NCBI GenBank assembly: GCA_015698045.1
Contig: BLAL01000162.1
Span: 558,001-622,000 of the forward strand
Direction: 5' to 3'
Length of the DNA: 64,000 nt
Source of the DNA: Rhizophagus clarus
Taxonomy: Eukaryota > Glomeromycota > Glomeromycetes > Glomerales > Glomeraceae
Shown: one piece after another, positions 48,251-59,140 of the stretch
Layout of the letters: every line of letters starts with the position of its first letter
Numbering within the stretch: the first letter of the stretch is position 1
Translations under genes and position numbers: made by a program
Notes under the pieces: model-generated
Databases searched by the model: none
What the model saw: only the letters and a program-made list of their open reading frames with translations
What the model was told of the DNA's origin: nothing

Positions 48251-48819
48251 TCAATCAACTGTCGAAATGCATTACGTCTGTCGAAATGCATTGCGGCTGT
48301 CGAAATTCTGCCGAAATAATTACGGTTACGTCAATTAGGATTCGGCACAGCTGCATCTAATTCGCGGAAAAGTATAACCTCCACTCAAAAGTCCGGTTCG
48401 TAATTTCGTCCGGCGTTCCTACAGAAAAAAGAAAGAAACATTAGAAACGTTTCTTTATTTGCCAACTTGCTTCATGTGTAAGTCCAGTCCGGCATCCTAA
48501 AAATAAAAGATTTGGATCTAATCTGTGAACCGCAGATGCCGAAACTATATGTATATCATATGATATACTACGCCGAAATGCCGAAACAGTTTCGGCAGTT
48601 TCGGCAGTTTCGGCATTTTGGCATTTTTAGGTGCTTGCCGAAACCTAGTTTCGGCAGTTTCGGCAGTTTCGGCATGCCGAAACTCCCTAGTTTCGGCAAG
48701 CAACCTTATTTCAAACAAGATAAAGTGAGAATAATATTTAAGAAGAATGAAGGTCGTACGTATATTGACTTACAAGAGTTGTCATCAAGTTTTACGTTCA
48801 TCAATAAGGTATAAGATTT

Positions 48820-49110
48820 CCTCGTTTTTGGACAACTTTGTCCACTTTTTCCTTTTGGATAATTTTGTCCACTTTTTTATTGGGTTTGGTCACTTTTTAC
48901 AGGTTTGGATAATTTTGTCCAATTTTTTTCGTTCTTGGTCATTCATTTCTATCCACTTTTTTTCATTTCTGGACAATTTTGTCCACTTTTTTTTTTATTT
49001 TTGGACAATTTTGTCCACTTTTTTTTTTTTATTTTGGACAATTTTGTCCACTTTTTTTTTTATTTTTGGACAATTTTGTCCACTTTTTTGTCGGGTTTGG
49101 TCACTTTTCT
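48820..49110. repeat. Minisatellite of TGGACAATTTTGTCCA
   Basis: About eight units of 35-50 bp, each with the self-complementary TTTGGACAATTTTGTCCAC and a T run. It opens all three frames, so the 65-150 aa open frames here are not genes. Confidence 0.85.
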
Positions 49111-49559
49111 ACCATGTCGAAATTAATTTTGTACAGTTTGTACATTTCGACAATTTTGTCAATTCGACAATTCTAAAAATTTTGACATGTCGAAATTAAT
49201 TTCGTACAGTTTGTACATTTCGACAATTTCGTCAATTCGACATGTCAAAATTATTTTGACAATTCTGACTATTTCGACATTTCAATAATTTCTACATGTC
49301 AAAATTATTTTGGCATTTTGGCATTTTGACAGATTTTAATTTCAACATTTCAGCATTGACCTTTACCATTTCGGCTGGTAACTTTAGTAGTAGGACTTAG
49401 TATAATTATAAAAAAATAATTAATGTAACATTAATGATGTTTAACACATATTTTTCCTTTAAATTATAAATATAAAATTAAAATTACTTATAATTTTTGT
49501 GAAATAAATAATAATTTAAATAAATATTTTAAATATGTATTTTTAGTAAAATTCTACAT

Positions 49560-50180
49560 TTTCTAGTGTATTTTGTTGTATTTTTTTTTATATTATCCAG
49601 TACAATTTAGTGTAATACAGCATTTTTCAAGAAATATGATGATTATGTTTTTTTAGCACAATGCTATATTGTCCAGTATAATTGTGGTATTTTTTAGTAT
49701 GATGCACCATTTTTCATAAAAAATATGACAATTACGATATTTTTTAGTGTAATTTGCAATTATTTAGTAGAATGCTACATTATCTAGTGGAATGCTACAT
49801 TACTTAATGAAATGCTACATTGTCCAATGGAATGCTACATTATCCAATAGAATGCTATGTTGTCAGTGAAATGTTACATTATCCAGTGGAATTTAAATAT
49901 AATGTCACATTTTTCAAAAAATGTGATAATTGTGCTATTTTTTTAGTGTAGTTTAATGTAATCCTATATTGTCCAGTAAAATATTACATTATCCAGAAAA
50001 ATTTAGTGTAATTCACCATTATTCAGTGAGATGCTACATTGTCTAGTAGAATGCTACATTATCCAATAGGATGCTATATTGTTCAATAAAATGCTACATT
50101 GTTCAAGACTATTTAGTATAATATAATTGTAGTGTAATTTAGTAGAATGCTATATTGTTTAGTAAAATGTTATGTTATTC
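49560..50180. repeat. Minisatellite AATGCTACATT(G/A)TCCAGT
   Basis: Irregular tandem units of about 20 bp (GTGGAATGCTACATTATCCA and variants), densest at 49760-49900 and 50020-50110. No gene. Confidence 0.75.
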
Positions 50181-50309
50181 AGTATTGTGCAATATAATAG
50201 AGTAGTATATCGCACTTTGCATTATGTGGCAATTGTTTCATATGCCAGTAAATCCGTTCCTGATATAAAACAATATTTTAAGATAAAGAGCGATATAAAA
50301 TTATTATAA

Positions 50310-50542
50310 AGGACCCCAGAAACTATATATAAAGATTGGTCTAAAAAATTGAAATTTTAATATGAACTTTACTCAAATTTTTATAAGATAATTGATCAAA
50401 AAAGGAAAAAATTCATAACAAAATTGGTATCACCTTCCTTTTATATATGTAATTTAGCCATTTTTAGTAATGATTTGTAAAAAATTTTCCTATCACTTTA
50501 TTCATTTTAACGGCAACCTATCTATAGAGTTTCCAGGGTCCT
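50310..50542. mobile_element. MITE with AGGACC ends
   Basis: Ends AGGACCCCAGAAACTATATA and complement AGGACCCTGGAAACTCTATA. The ends share AGGACCCYRG with the hAT-type MITEs at 20476 and 28212 but the rest differs. No 8-bp duplication could be aligned. A similar end-like stretch (AGGATTCCAGAAACTTC) begins near 58543. 233 bp, non-coding. Confidence 0.6.
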
Positions 50543-51367
50543 AGTATAATATTATATTATCCAGTGTAATATAGCATTTCTAAAAATATGATATTTGTGT
50601 ATATAATTATTATAATAAAATAATTTATGTTATAAACAAAAAATGTGTTATATTCAAGGCCTACCTCATACATTTTCCTTCAAAATTGAAGAGTATCAAT
50701 TTAATTCTGAAAATTATGCTTTTAGTACAATCTCAATCTGAAAGATTGAGGAACATATTGAAGAAAATATAATAATTTAAAAAAATGCGTGGATTGTAAG
50801 TGAATTATAAGCTAATGTACCATAATATCATACTCGAACAATGTAGGCAAATTATTTGCAAACTTGTGATTTTCTCCTTCCTAAGATTAAGCCATCTGCA
50901 CTCTGAACAATATATAGAATACTGATAGGTAATGTTTCTGCAGCTAAGAATACAATTGAAGCAAAAGTCAATAAACGCGTTAGATTTGCTTTGGAACTTG
51001 GAGATCCAGACATTACTGTTGATTTATGCAAACATAAGGACAAAAAATCTAGTAAATATGATATTTTTTGGAAAATTGCAGCTCAATTTTTTGCAGAGAA
51101 AGCAGCACATGCTGTAACTGCTATAGATAAACATAGACATGATACAGTTGCTCATCTTGCAACTGTAATTTCAGTAAATGATCTTTTGCATTAGATTGAA
51201 CATGAATGCTCACTTGAAACACTAATTCCCAGTGTATAATAGTTACAATTACAATTTTGGTCTAAGGATTCAACACGGCTAAGTAGTTTGCAATACACTG
51301 GTTTATTGCCCCTGAAGTTCATAGTTTAAACGTATCAGTTACAAGTTTTTTATCCAGATGTCCACTA

Positions 51368-52689
51368 CTTTACTGTCAATATATATTTTTTGATAGTATA
51401 TAATGTCATGAATACTAACATAGTTATTGAAATATCATGCATGACAATATGGTTATTAACATGGTATTTGGCATAGTGAACTCATAACATTAATGTTATA
51501 TTTCATTACAAAAGGATAATTGTCATATATTACAATATTATTACAATATTCATATTTAAATAAAGCATTACATTAAACATTACATAAAGCATACATGATT
51601 TTTAAGCTTTCCTTTAATGCGCCAAGTCAAAGAAAGTTAAAAAATGTTTACTTTTTTTTTCTTTTTTTTTTGACTCCCCTTTTCTTTTCCTTTTTTTCAT
51701 TCCCTTTTCTTTTATTTATTTATTTTTTTTTGTTCTTTCATCTCCCCTCTTTTTTTCATTCTTTCTTTTATTTTTTTACCCTTCTTCTTCCCTTTTATTT
51801 TTTGACACTCCTCCTTTTCCTCTTTTATTTTTTCACTTCTTTATTTTTTCATCCTCATTCTTATCTTTTATTTTTTCACTTTGTACTTTTTTTAGGCATG
51901 GTCTTCATAACTTCAATCAGTAGGATAAGGTGAATCTTTTTCCTTCTTTCATTTCATTTCTTTACTATTTCTATTTTTATTCTTTTTTCTTTGCTAATTC
52001 CATTATTTGTTTCTTTTTTTTAGGTGCAACTATCTTTCTCTCTATTTAAGTAAATTTTTTTATTCATTTTTTTCTTTTTATTCTTTCCTTGTTCATTTTT
52101 TTTTCTTACATTTCTTTTCATTTCCCTTTTTTCTTTCTGTTTCCCTTGTTCTTTTTTCTTCGCTCCTTTTATATTCTGCTTTGTGAATATGCACTGATAA
52201 GAGTAACTAATTATAATTTATCAGATGTAATTCATTAAACAATTTTGGTAATAATAGTCTATTTTTATTAATTGATTAGTTTTACAGAAATGGGAAGGTT
52301 GATTCTGACGAATTCCTATTTATATTAGTCTTCAAAAAAGTAATTATCAATTTATCATTTGCATCCTTTGATTAACAACCTAAGTTAATGAATATATTTT
52401 AAATAAATTTTATTATTTGATTGTGTAATTATATCAATATGCAAGTGACATATATTTTATTATGATAATAAAATCATTTTAATCATTTTACAATACATAT
52501 CAATATACATGTCGTAAGCTATTTTATATTCATATTGTAATCATATATGACATTAATATGTAATTATTTACAATATAATATTTAAATAATTGTTAAAGGA
52601 TAATAGAATACATGTCGTTAATTATGACAAAACATGAATATAATAGGGTAGTTATATGGCTATCAAGAAAACCTGTATTGATAGTAAAG
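51368..52689. mobile_element. 1.3-kb TA-flanked element inside the Cys-rich relic
   Basis: Ends CTTTACTGTCAATATATATT and complement CTTTACTATCAATACAGGTT, flanked by TA (51366-51367, 52690-52691). Removing it with one TA rejoins DVH-Y-ASAFF in frame. The interior holds a pyrimidine tract and two intron-like units: acceptor TTTTTTTAG near 51895 with exon-like block to GATAAG|GTGAAT, and another near 52022 to TTTAAG|TAAAT. No transposase. Confidence 0.8.
51650..52190. repeat. Pyrimidine-rich tract
   Basis: Long C/T-rich stretch (TTTTCCTTTT, TTCATTCTTTC). The 112-aa Phe-rich open frame at 51595-51933 is an artefact of it. Confidence 0.8.
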
Positions 52690-52883
52690 TATGCATCAGC
52701 ATTTTTTTGTTATGAAAAGAAATTTGTTGTTAAATTTTAGGAAATCACAAATTGACAAATATCATTGTAAAGTTAGTGAACCTGAATTTCCTGTTGCTGC
52801 AATAGAAAGAAAAAAGAAAGTTGTAATCAGTAAAGATACTACATTTTCGGTTGCTGATCATGACTTTACTAAAACATGAATAG

Positions 52884-53326
52884 GCACGTCTGAAATCTGT
52901 GTCAGGTTGATGGTACAGTATGGCGTGACATTTCTTAGAAATTATAAAAAATAAGTTTATCTCTTAGTAAAAAACTTCTAAAATGTTACATTAGATGTAT
53001 TTTTAGCTGCTCTACATGTTTTCTTAAGACACAAAAGGTGATTTTGAAGGTCAGTTTTGTCTTTGTATATAAAAAATAGAAAAATCGTCTTCACCAATCA
53101 TTTCCATAAATGGACAAAGCGAAAAAGAGTGTTTTAGTTAAATAAGTCAAAACCGACATTCAAAACCGCCTTTAACAACTTATGTAAACTTGCAGAGCAG
53201 TCAAAAATACACTTATTAATGTTACTTTTAAGTTTATGTGACAAGAACATTTTTATTGTTTTATTTTTTTTGAAAATTTTGCCATGCCACACTGCGCCAT
53301 TAACCTGACACAGATTTCAGACATGC
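52884..53326. mobile_element. MULE-type MITE, 9-bp duplication, in the Cys-rich relic
   Basis: Long inverted ends beginning GCACGTCTGAAATCTGTGTC and complement GCATGTCTGAAATCTGTGTC, about 50 bp in total. Perfect 9-bp direct repeat CATGAATAG (52875-52883, 53327-53335). 443 bp, non-coding. It splits the ORF between VADHDFTKT and VAIICDISE. Confidence 0.92.
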
Positions 53327-54727
53327 CATGAATAGTACCTAGTGTAGCTATAATATGTGATATTTCTGAAACAATTGATGGTGATTTCTATTTAGAAAAA
53401 TAAATATTGGATTAAAAGATCCAATTTTCTAACCTTCTTCACCTCTTGAAAAAGAACTCTCTGACAAGCTGGTGCTATGTTTTTATACAGATGGTGGACT
53501 GGACCATCATTGTACATATACTCATGTTCAGCTCTCATATATTTGTTTTTTTATTGCATTGGATCTTGATTACTTTGTTGCTGTTTGAACTCCACCATAA
53601 AATTCATGGAAAAATCCTGTTAAGTGTATCATATCAATTTAAACTTAGGGTTACAAAGTGTTGGCTTAATGCAAACTGAAATGAATAATGATTCAGAGCA
53701 AATGCAGTACAATGAACAAAATTTGCAAAGTTGTTAAGAAGAATCTTACCTTAAAAGAAAACTTAATTGCAAGTCTTCAAGCACCAATTAATTTGATTCA
53801 TAGTATGTTTGAGCATTAGTCTCTTAAAGACAAGTCTTTTAAAAACATTTACTACAACATCAGAAATAAAAATGAAGAGATTTTGGAAAATGATTCAGCT
53901 TGTGAATGTTACTAATGAAGACCATACTGCAGAACATATAAAACAAAAGATAAATGAAAAGTTTAACTAAATATAAAAAAACTTTGATTAACCTTTCTTA
54001 TTTTTATTTAAAGTCACTTTTACAAAAGTTTTTTGAACACTATTGTACAGCAAGACACTATTCATTTACAATAAAAAAATGTGGTGATCTAGCTTGTACT
54101 ATTTGTCATCCTCCTTGCTGTTTGCCAGAAGATTTTGAACAATTGCATCATCTTTCTGATCTAAAGCCTGGAAAAGCAGAAAACCACAGACCATCACTTA
54201 AAAATACTAAAATGAAGAAAAAAGGCAAACAGTATCTACAAGAGTGAAACATATGATATCATTTTGCCCTTCTACTGCACATGCAAAAAATGTTGATAAT
54301 ACTGTACATTGTATTGAATGTGAGAAGCCACGCCTATTATTTAGTGCAAAGAAACAAGGACAAAACAATACTGTGAAAATTCTTAAATACAATATTCTAT
54401 ACTTGTTATATGTTATTTCACAACATGTGTGATTTAGCAATGGCAGTATTACAAAAAATGATCATGAAAAAGCTGATAATCAAGATATGGGAGAAGATAA
54501 TGAAAATGCATGAACCTAAAGATTCAAATAATGAGAATAAAGAATCTGAAAATAATAAGGATGAACTTGAAGAAGAAAAGTCCAGAGAAGAAGACACAGG
54601 TCGAATGGAGTTAAACCAGTCACCAATCGGTTATGTGACTGATTGGTAACTAATTGAGATATTTTATTTTTTGAGATTTCTAAAAGTTTGTATAAGAAGA
54701 ATTCATATAAGATATCTAATAGAAAAT

Positions 54728-56094
54728 AAAGGTTAGATCTGTGGATGACCTATTCAGATATGCATCTGAATATGCAAATATCTGGATAGCAATTTATATT
54801 CACAGATAATTTTCACAGATTTTACAGATATTTACAGATATTTATGGATATTTTTAAAAATTTTATATAGTTGAGCATAATTTCAGTGTTTCATCTTTTA
54901 CTTTTTTAATTTCAATCACCAATAAATTTATACATGTATTAAAATATTTTATCAATATTTTATTAACATTTTATTTATTATAATAAAACTTTTTACACTA
55001 AAACAAAAACCAAAATTAGGTTTTCTTTATTATTGATATACAGTACATATTAATATACTTTAAGATGCTGCACTGTTCATCCAAGAATTTGGTATTCTAA
55101 AAGTAAAAAAAAAGAAATGTTAACACATTTCTTTAAAGCAATTAAGTAAAATTCTCATGTATACTATATATCTTCAAGTCTGGGTTTGTCAAAGACTCCA
55201 GCATCCTAAAAGTAAAAAGAAAAATAAATAATAGTTACTTCTTAAATAAAATATTAAAATTGAGAAATTGAAACAAACTGACTCTCTATGAAAAGGAAAT
55301 TACAAGCTAGTGTTTCACATAAGCCAGCTCAGCTTGAAAAAAAAAAATCTAGTTCAAGTCAAAGTGAGCTGAGCCAAGCTAAGCCAAGAAAATTCTCAAG
55401 CTGATGAACTTTCTTTAAAAATAAAAGCTGGTCTGTGCTTACAAAAAAAAAAAAATGTTAGTTAATGTTCTTATATTAAAAAGAATCTTTAACATTCTCC
55501 CCCTTACATTACTTCAAAGGGTCATGTGTCAATTGCAAAAAAACCCATTTCTATAAAAAAAAAGAAAAGAACATTAGTTAACATTCTTATATTAAAAGAA
55601 TTATTACTGTTATATTCATAATACAACTTAATATCCCACAAATTTCAGGAGCTGTATCTAAAGGTGGAAAATAAAAAAAATAAAAAAAATAAAATTTAAC
55701 AGTTTAAAAAACTGTTTTGATAAAAAAATTTTTTTTTTAAAATAAAATAAATAAAATATTATAATAACAGTTTAAAAACTGTTTTTTTAACACTTGGCTG
55801 CTCTAAAAAAAAGATTATCTGATCTGATCTAAGTCATATAAAAATCAGATTAGTAATGAATGCCAAGGCTATATGCAGTTTTGGCAATTCAGAATTTTTA
55901 TAAAATTTATTATTTTTTTAAATGGTTATTTGGCATAAAATATCCATTATATATAACAGATAACAGATTTATCTGTATTTACAGATAACACAAATAAATT
56001 TAGGATAGCCAGATATCTATAATAACTTATCTGTATCCAACCTTTTAGTCACAGATTGGATAAATGCGGATAGACAGATATCCAGATCTAATCA
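54728..56094. mobile_element. CAGATATCTG-motif element, copy 2
   Basis: Ends AAAGGTTAGATCTGTGGAT and complement TGATTAGATCTGGATATC. Flanked by identical CTAATAGAAAAT (54716-54727, 56095-56106); the biological duplication is probably 9-11 bp of this. Fields of ACAGATATTT/GATATCTG motifs at 54745-54850 and 55970-56090. A further AGCTGAGCC/CTCAGCTT motif patch at 55300-55430. The interior carries minus-strand intron-like units. Same family as 36611-38222. Confidence 0.78.
55090..55620 (-). repeat. Intron-like units inside the 54728-56094 element
   Basis: On the minus strand, acceptors such as TTTTTTACTTTTAG (about 55097) and TTTACTTTTAG (about 55210) follow pyrimidine tracts. Branch-like AACATTAACTAACATT occurs near 55460 and GAATGTTAACTAATGTTC near 55580. 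Spacing is about 110-125 bp where intact. Confidence 0.55.
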
Positions 56095-56439
56095 CTAATA
56101 GAAAATTTTTTTTTATTTTTTAAGAGTTCATATTTTTTTTTTTTTGGTCAAAACTAATGCAATTTTGAAAAATAAATTTTTTTCCGGGTGGTCAAGTCAA
56201 ATTTAGTGTTTTTTTTTCATGAAAAACAAAAAATTTTATTTAGTTGACCTTATAGAGATAAATAAATAATACTAATATAAAACTGGTTTATAACCAGGTT
56301 TAATTTTTTGATTATAACTAGTTTTAACCGGAGGTGATATAACTCGGGTGATATCATCTGATTGATTTTTATAATTTATTTATTTCGATATAGGTAATTT
56401 AACCTGGCAAGTGATATCACCTGATTAATTTTTAATTTT

Positions 56440-57100
56440 TAAATTGATTATTTTTTTTTCCAGTTTCGAGGTATGTTTTTTTTTCCTTCTTTTGTTTTCA
56501 CTTTTCTTTCTAGTTATTTCTAATTCTTTTTTCTTTTCTTTTTTAGGCCTTTTAAGCTCTTTTAATTTTGTGTCAAAGGTATGTTGTTTTTTGTTGTTCT
56601 TTTTGTTTTTATTTTCCTTTCCATTTATTATTTTTCCTTTCTTTTATGTCTTTAATCTCTTCCAGGTTTACATTAAATGATGGTATATTATTTCTTTTTT
56701 TTTCCTCTCTTTGTTTTTTTTTAGGGTCTTAGTTTTGCGAACAAGGTATGGCATTTTTTTCTTATCTTTTTTTCAATTTTGTTTTCATATTTCATTTTTA
56801 CTAACTATTTTTTCTTCTTTTTATGGTTTATCTTTCATTAAATTATTCCCCTTTCTTTTTGTTTTCATTTACTTTCTTCTTTTTCATTATCGCTCTTTTT
56901 TCCTTTCATTCTTATGATCGTTTTATCCTCATCACCATTTTGTCCATTTTGCCCATCCTTATCATCGATTATTGTTTCATCTGTCCTCATCACCAATTAT
57001 CATTTCGTCTTCATCATTAATTATCATTTCATCCTCATCATCAATTTATTTCATCTTTATCTTTTTTTTAGGTCTTAGTTTTGCGAACAAGGTATGGCAT
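56440..57100 (+). repeat. Intron-like array in a pyrimidine-rich tract
   Basis: Units with donor and acceptor: TTTCCAG then exon-like TTTCGAG|GTATGTT (56470); TTTTTTAG|GCCTTTTAAGC...GTCAAAG|GTATGTTG (56545-56585); TTTTTTTTAG|GGTCTTAGTTTTGCGAACAAG|GTATGG (56725-56750) and the same again at 57072-57095. The last two exon-like blocks are identical, 340 bp apart, within a duplicated segment. Confidence 0.65.
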
Positions 57101-57239
57101 TTTTTCTTATCTTTTTTTCAATTTCGTTTTCATATTTCATTTTTACTAATTATTTTTTTTTCTTTTTATGGTTTATCTTTTGTTAATTTATTTCCCTTTC
57201 TTTTTGTTTTTATTCACTTTTTTCTTTTTCATTATTGCT

Positions 57240-57520
57240 CCTTTTTCCTTTCATTCTCATGATCGTTTCATCCTCATTAACATTTTGTCCTCATTGTTGT
57301 TTCATCCTTATCAATCATCATTTCGTCTTAATTATCAATTATCATTTTGTCCTTATCATCAATTATCGTTTTGTCTATCCTTATCATTGATTATTGTTTC
57401 ATCTGTCCTCATCACCAATTATCATTTCGTCTTCATCATCAATTATCATTTCGTCCTCATCATCGATTATCATTTCATCCTCATCATTTCGTTCTTATCA
57501 TTGTTTCATTTTTATCATCG
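57240..57520. repeat. Degenerate CATCAATTATCATTTCGTC microsatellite
   Basis: Repeats of TCCTCATCATCAATTATCAT and variants, continuing less regularly to about 57900. The overlapping Ser/His/Phe-rich open frames up to 194 aa are translations of this tract in different frames, not genes. Confidence 0.85.
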
Positions 57521-58310
57521 TTTATTTTTGTCATCTTTTCATTTCTCCTTCTCATCATCTTTTCATTTTTTCATTCCTTTCTTATCATCTCTTCGTTTAT
57601 CATCATCCTTTCATTTTGTTCATCTTCCTTTTGTCATCCTTTCATTTTTTTGTCCCCTTCTTGTTATCTTTTCTCTTTTTTTGCCCCTCCCATTATCTTT
57701 TTATTTTTATTTCTATCCTTTTTTATTTTGTCCTTATTCCTTTTGTTTTTGATCCTGTTCCTTTTATTTTTGCATTCTTTCCCTCTTCTTTTCACTATCT
57801 TTTTTTTTTTTTACTATATCTTTTGTCTCCTATCATTTTCGTTATCTCCAATTATTTGTTTCTAATATTATTTCCATTATTTCTCTCTCTTATTATCATA
57901 ATTGTTAGGCTTCTCTTTTTTGTATCATTATTATCATTACTAGTTATATTAAAGATAAATAATTGTAAAAAATATTAACTTTGATAAACAGGATTTAAAG
58001 AAATAAAGTCAGTTAATTTTGTTATTTTTTTGTACAGAAAATTATTGCCAAATTAGCAATACATTTGACCGGACAATATTCTTATGATCATTAAATTTTT
58101 ATATAAATTTTAGCCAATTAAATTTTAAAATTAATTAATAAAGATTTGCGTACTATTAAATTTATTAAAAATTTTTTATACATGTGAAATCACCTGATTT
58201 TGATAAATTATTTATAGGTGAAATCACCTAGGTGATTTCACCCGCGAAGCAAATTAGCAAGATTCTAATTTTTTAAATGACAATAAAACCAGTTTATATT
58301 AATAAAACTG

Positions 58311-59140
58311 ATTCCAACCTTTAATTGCAAATAAATATTTTTAGTTTCTAAAATATAATCAGAATAAAAAGAATAATCTGTAATATTAATTTTCACTATA
58401 TTCATTATTAATAAGTGAAAATTTATAAAATTATTTTTACACTTTTATTTCAATTTATTTAATATTTATTAATAAAATTCAAAACATATTTTCATTATTA
58501 CTGACTATTACTATTATTACTACTACTATTATTATTATGCAGGATTCCAGAAACTTCATGTAAAGGTTACCAGTAAAATGGGTAAAACTATTAAAAAATA
58601 TCAAAAATTATTATTGGATAAGATGTGTAATATTATTATAAATGCAATTAAGGTTTTTTATTAAATTGGGTAAAAGACAGATCATTATTATATAAAATGG
58701 GTAATAATCTTAAAATTCATTTTCAGGTTATTATTATAATAGGTAATGATTATATATATTGCATAATTAACAAAAATAATAATAATTTTTAATTTTTAAA
58801 AAAAATGCAAACTAAAAATTTTAAAAAAAATCCTATTTTTTCTAATATATAATATTTTTTACCTGGCAATGTTTATGATTCAGATAATTTTGATTTTTGA
58901 TTTTCTTGAATATATAAAATTTAAAAATTTTAATAAAATTTGATTTATAAATGTTATGCCTTAAATCAATTCTTGTCTGAGATCAAATCTGATGCACCTT
59001 AAATTAAAATTGTCAGGTGAGGTATTTGGTTTAAAATATCAATCATCTGAAATACGTTCAGCTCTAATTTGACAATTTTGTTTAAAAAAAATTTATTATT
59101 TTTTTTTTTTAAAAAACTTTTTTCTTTAACTGTTTTTGTA
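58311..59140. other. Gene-free AT-rich stretch
   Basis: No exon recognised. An end-like AGGATTCCAGAAACTTC at about 58543 resembles the 50310 MITE, but no partner end was found. Confidence 0.4.

Larger units (their letters stand above)
45825..48708. mobile_element. Inner 2.9-kb motif-array element, 8-bp duplication
   Basis: Ends TAAAGTTGCCTGCCGAAACT and complement TAAGGTTGCTTGCCGAAACT, flanked by TTTCAAAC (45817-45824, 48709-48716). Behind the ends are fields of GCCGAAAC/GTTTCGGC motifs (45840-45980 and 48570-48700). The core consists of an intron-like array (46020-46490), a second motif field with TTACGTC/GACGTAAT (46500-46650), a large AACGTTTTTT satellite (46660-48250), and one more partial intron-like unit (48380-48510). 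No transposase. Confidence 0.8.
45677..48812 (+). pseudogene. Short ORF split by the 2.9-kb inner element
   Basis: First part 45677-45824: MSKTPSAILNSKIHGKKAFL, then PDDVENSVSTALSYIWTVTN and KKIDSCVF. Second part 48710-48812: KQDKVRIIFKKNEGRTYIDL and QELSSSFTFINKV, ending TAA. Both parts are in the same frame across the insertion once one copy of the 8-bp duplication TTTCAAAC is discounted, which shows the ORF was intact when it was hit. The end AATAAGGTATAAG could also be a donor splice site, so the protein may have continued. I do not recognise the family. It may be a gene of the outer element or captured cargo. Confidence 0.55.
45394..49385. mobile_element. 4-kb composite element, 9-bp target duplication
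   Basis: Perfect 9-bp direct repeat AGTAGTAGG (45385-45393, 49386-49394) brackets the region. Terminal inverted repeat is short and imperfect (TAAAGATGCATGTCG against AAAGTTACCAGCCG). Both flanks are fields of GACATGTCGAAA/AATTTTGTCGAA motifs (45420-45530 and 49110-49330), and the right side also has a TTGGACAATTTTGTCCAC minisatellite. The interior holds one short gene (45677-48812) that is split by a second complete element (45825-48708). Interpreted as a Mutator-like, motif-ended element with cargo. Confidence 0.75.
50932..54650 (+). pseudogene. Cys-rich DDE-like protein relic, split by two insertions
   Basis: Ordered fragments: AAKNTIEAKVNKRVRFALEL and GDPDITVDLCKHKDKKSSKY (50940-51050), DKHRHDTVAHLATVISVNDL (51120-51190), TRLSSLQYTGLLPLKFIV (51270-51330), DVHY at 51368, then after the first insertion ASAFFCYEKKFVVKF (52692-52740), KVSEPEFPVAAIERKKKVVI and VADHDFTKT (to 52880). 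After the second insertion come VAIICDISETIDGDFY, CFYTDGGLDHHCTYTHVQLS, NSWKNPVKCIISI (53600s), and a Cys-rich tail HYSFTIKKCGDLACTICHPP (54060-54110). TDGG..H and N-P-V spacing recalls a DDE-type nuclease; Cys residues suggest zinc binding. The family is highly repeated in glomeromycetes as far as I recall; its function is unknown to me. Many stops. Confidence 0.6.
56275..58310. mobile_element. Candidate 2-kb inverted-repeat element
   Basis: Imperfect inverted ends near AATATAAAACTGGTTTATAA (56275) and complement AATATAAACTGGTTTTATTG (about 58305), followed inward by GGGTGATATCATCTG versus GGGTGAAATCACCTAGGTGA motifs (56355-56430, 58185-58250). No target duplication is visible. The interior holds an intron-like array and a CATCATCAATTATCATTTC-type microsatellite. 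Confidence 0.45.

Noticed and set aside
48747-49199. 150-aa and overlapping 65-73-aa open frames rich in DNFVHFF
   Set aside because: Translations of the TGGACAATTTTGTCCAC minisatellite in three frames.
56444-57978. Overlapping open frames up to 194 aa, Ser/Phe/His-rich
   Set aside because: All frames are open because of the pyrimidine-rich CATCAATTATCATTTCGTC repeats.
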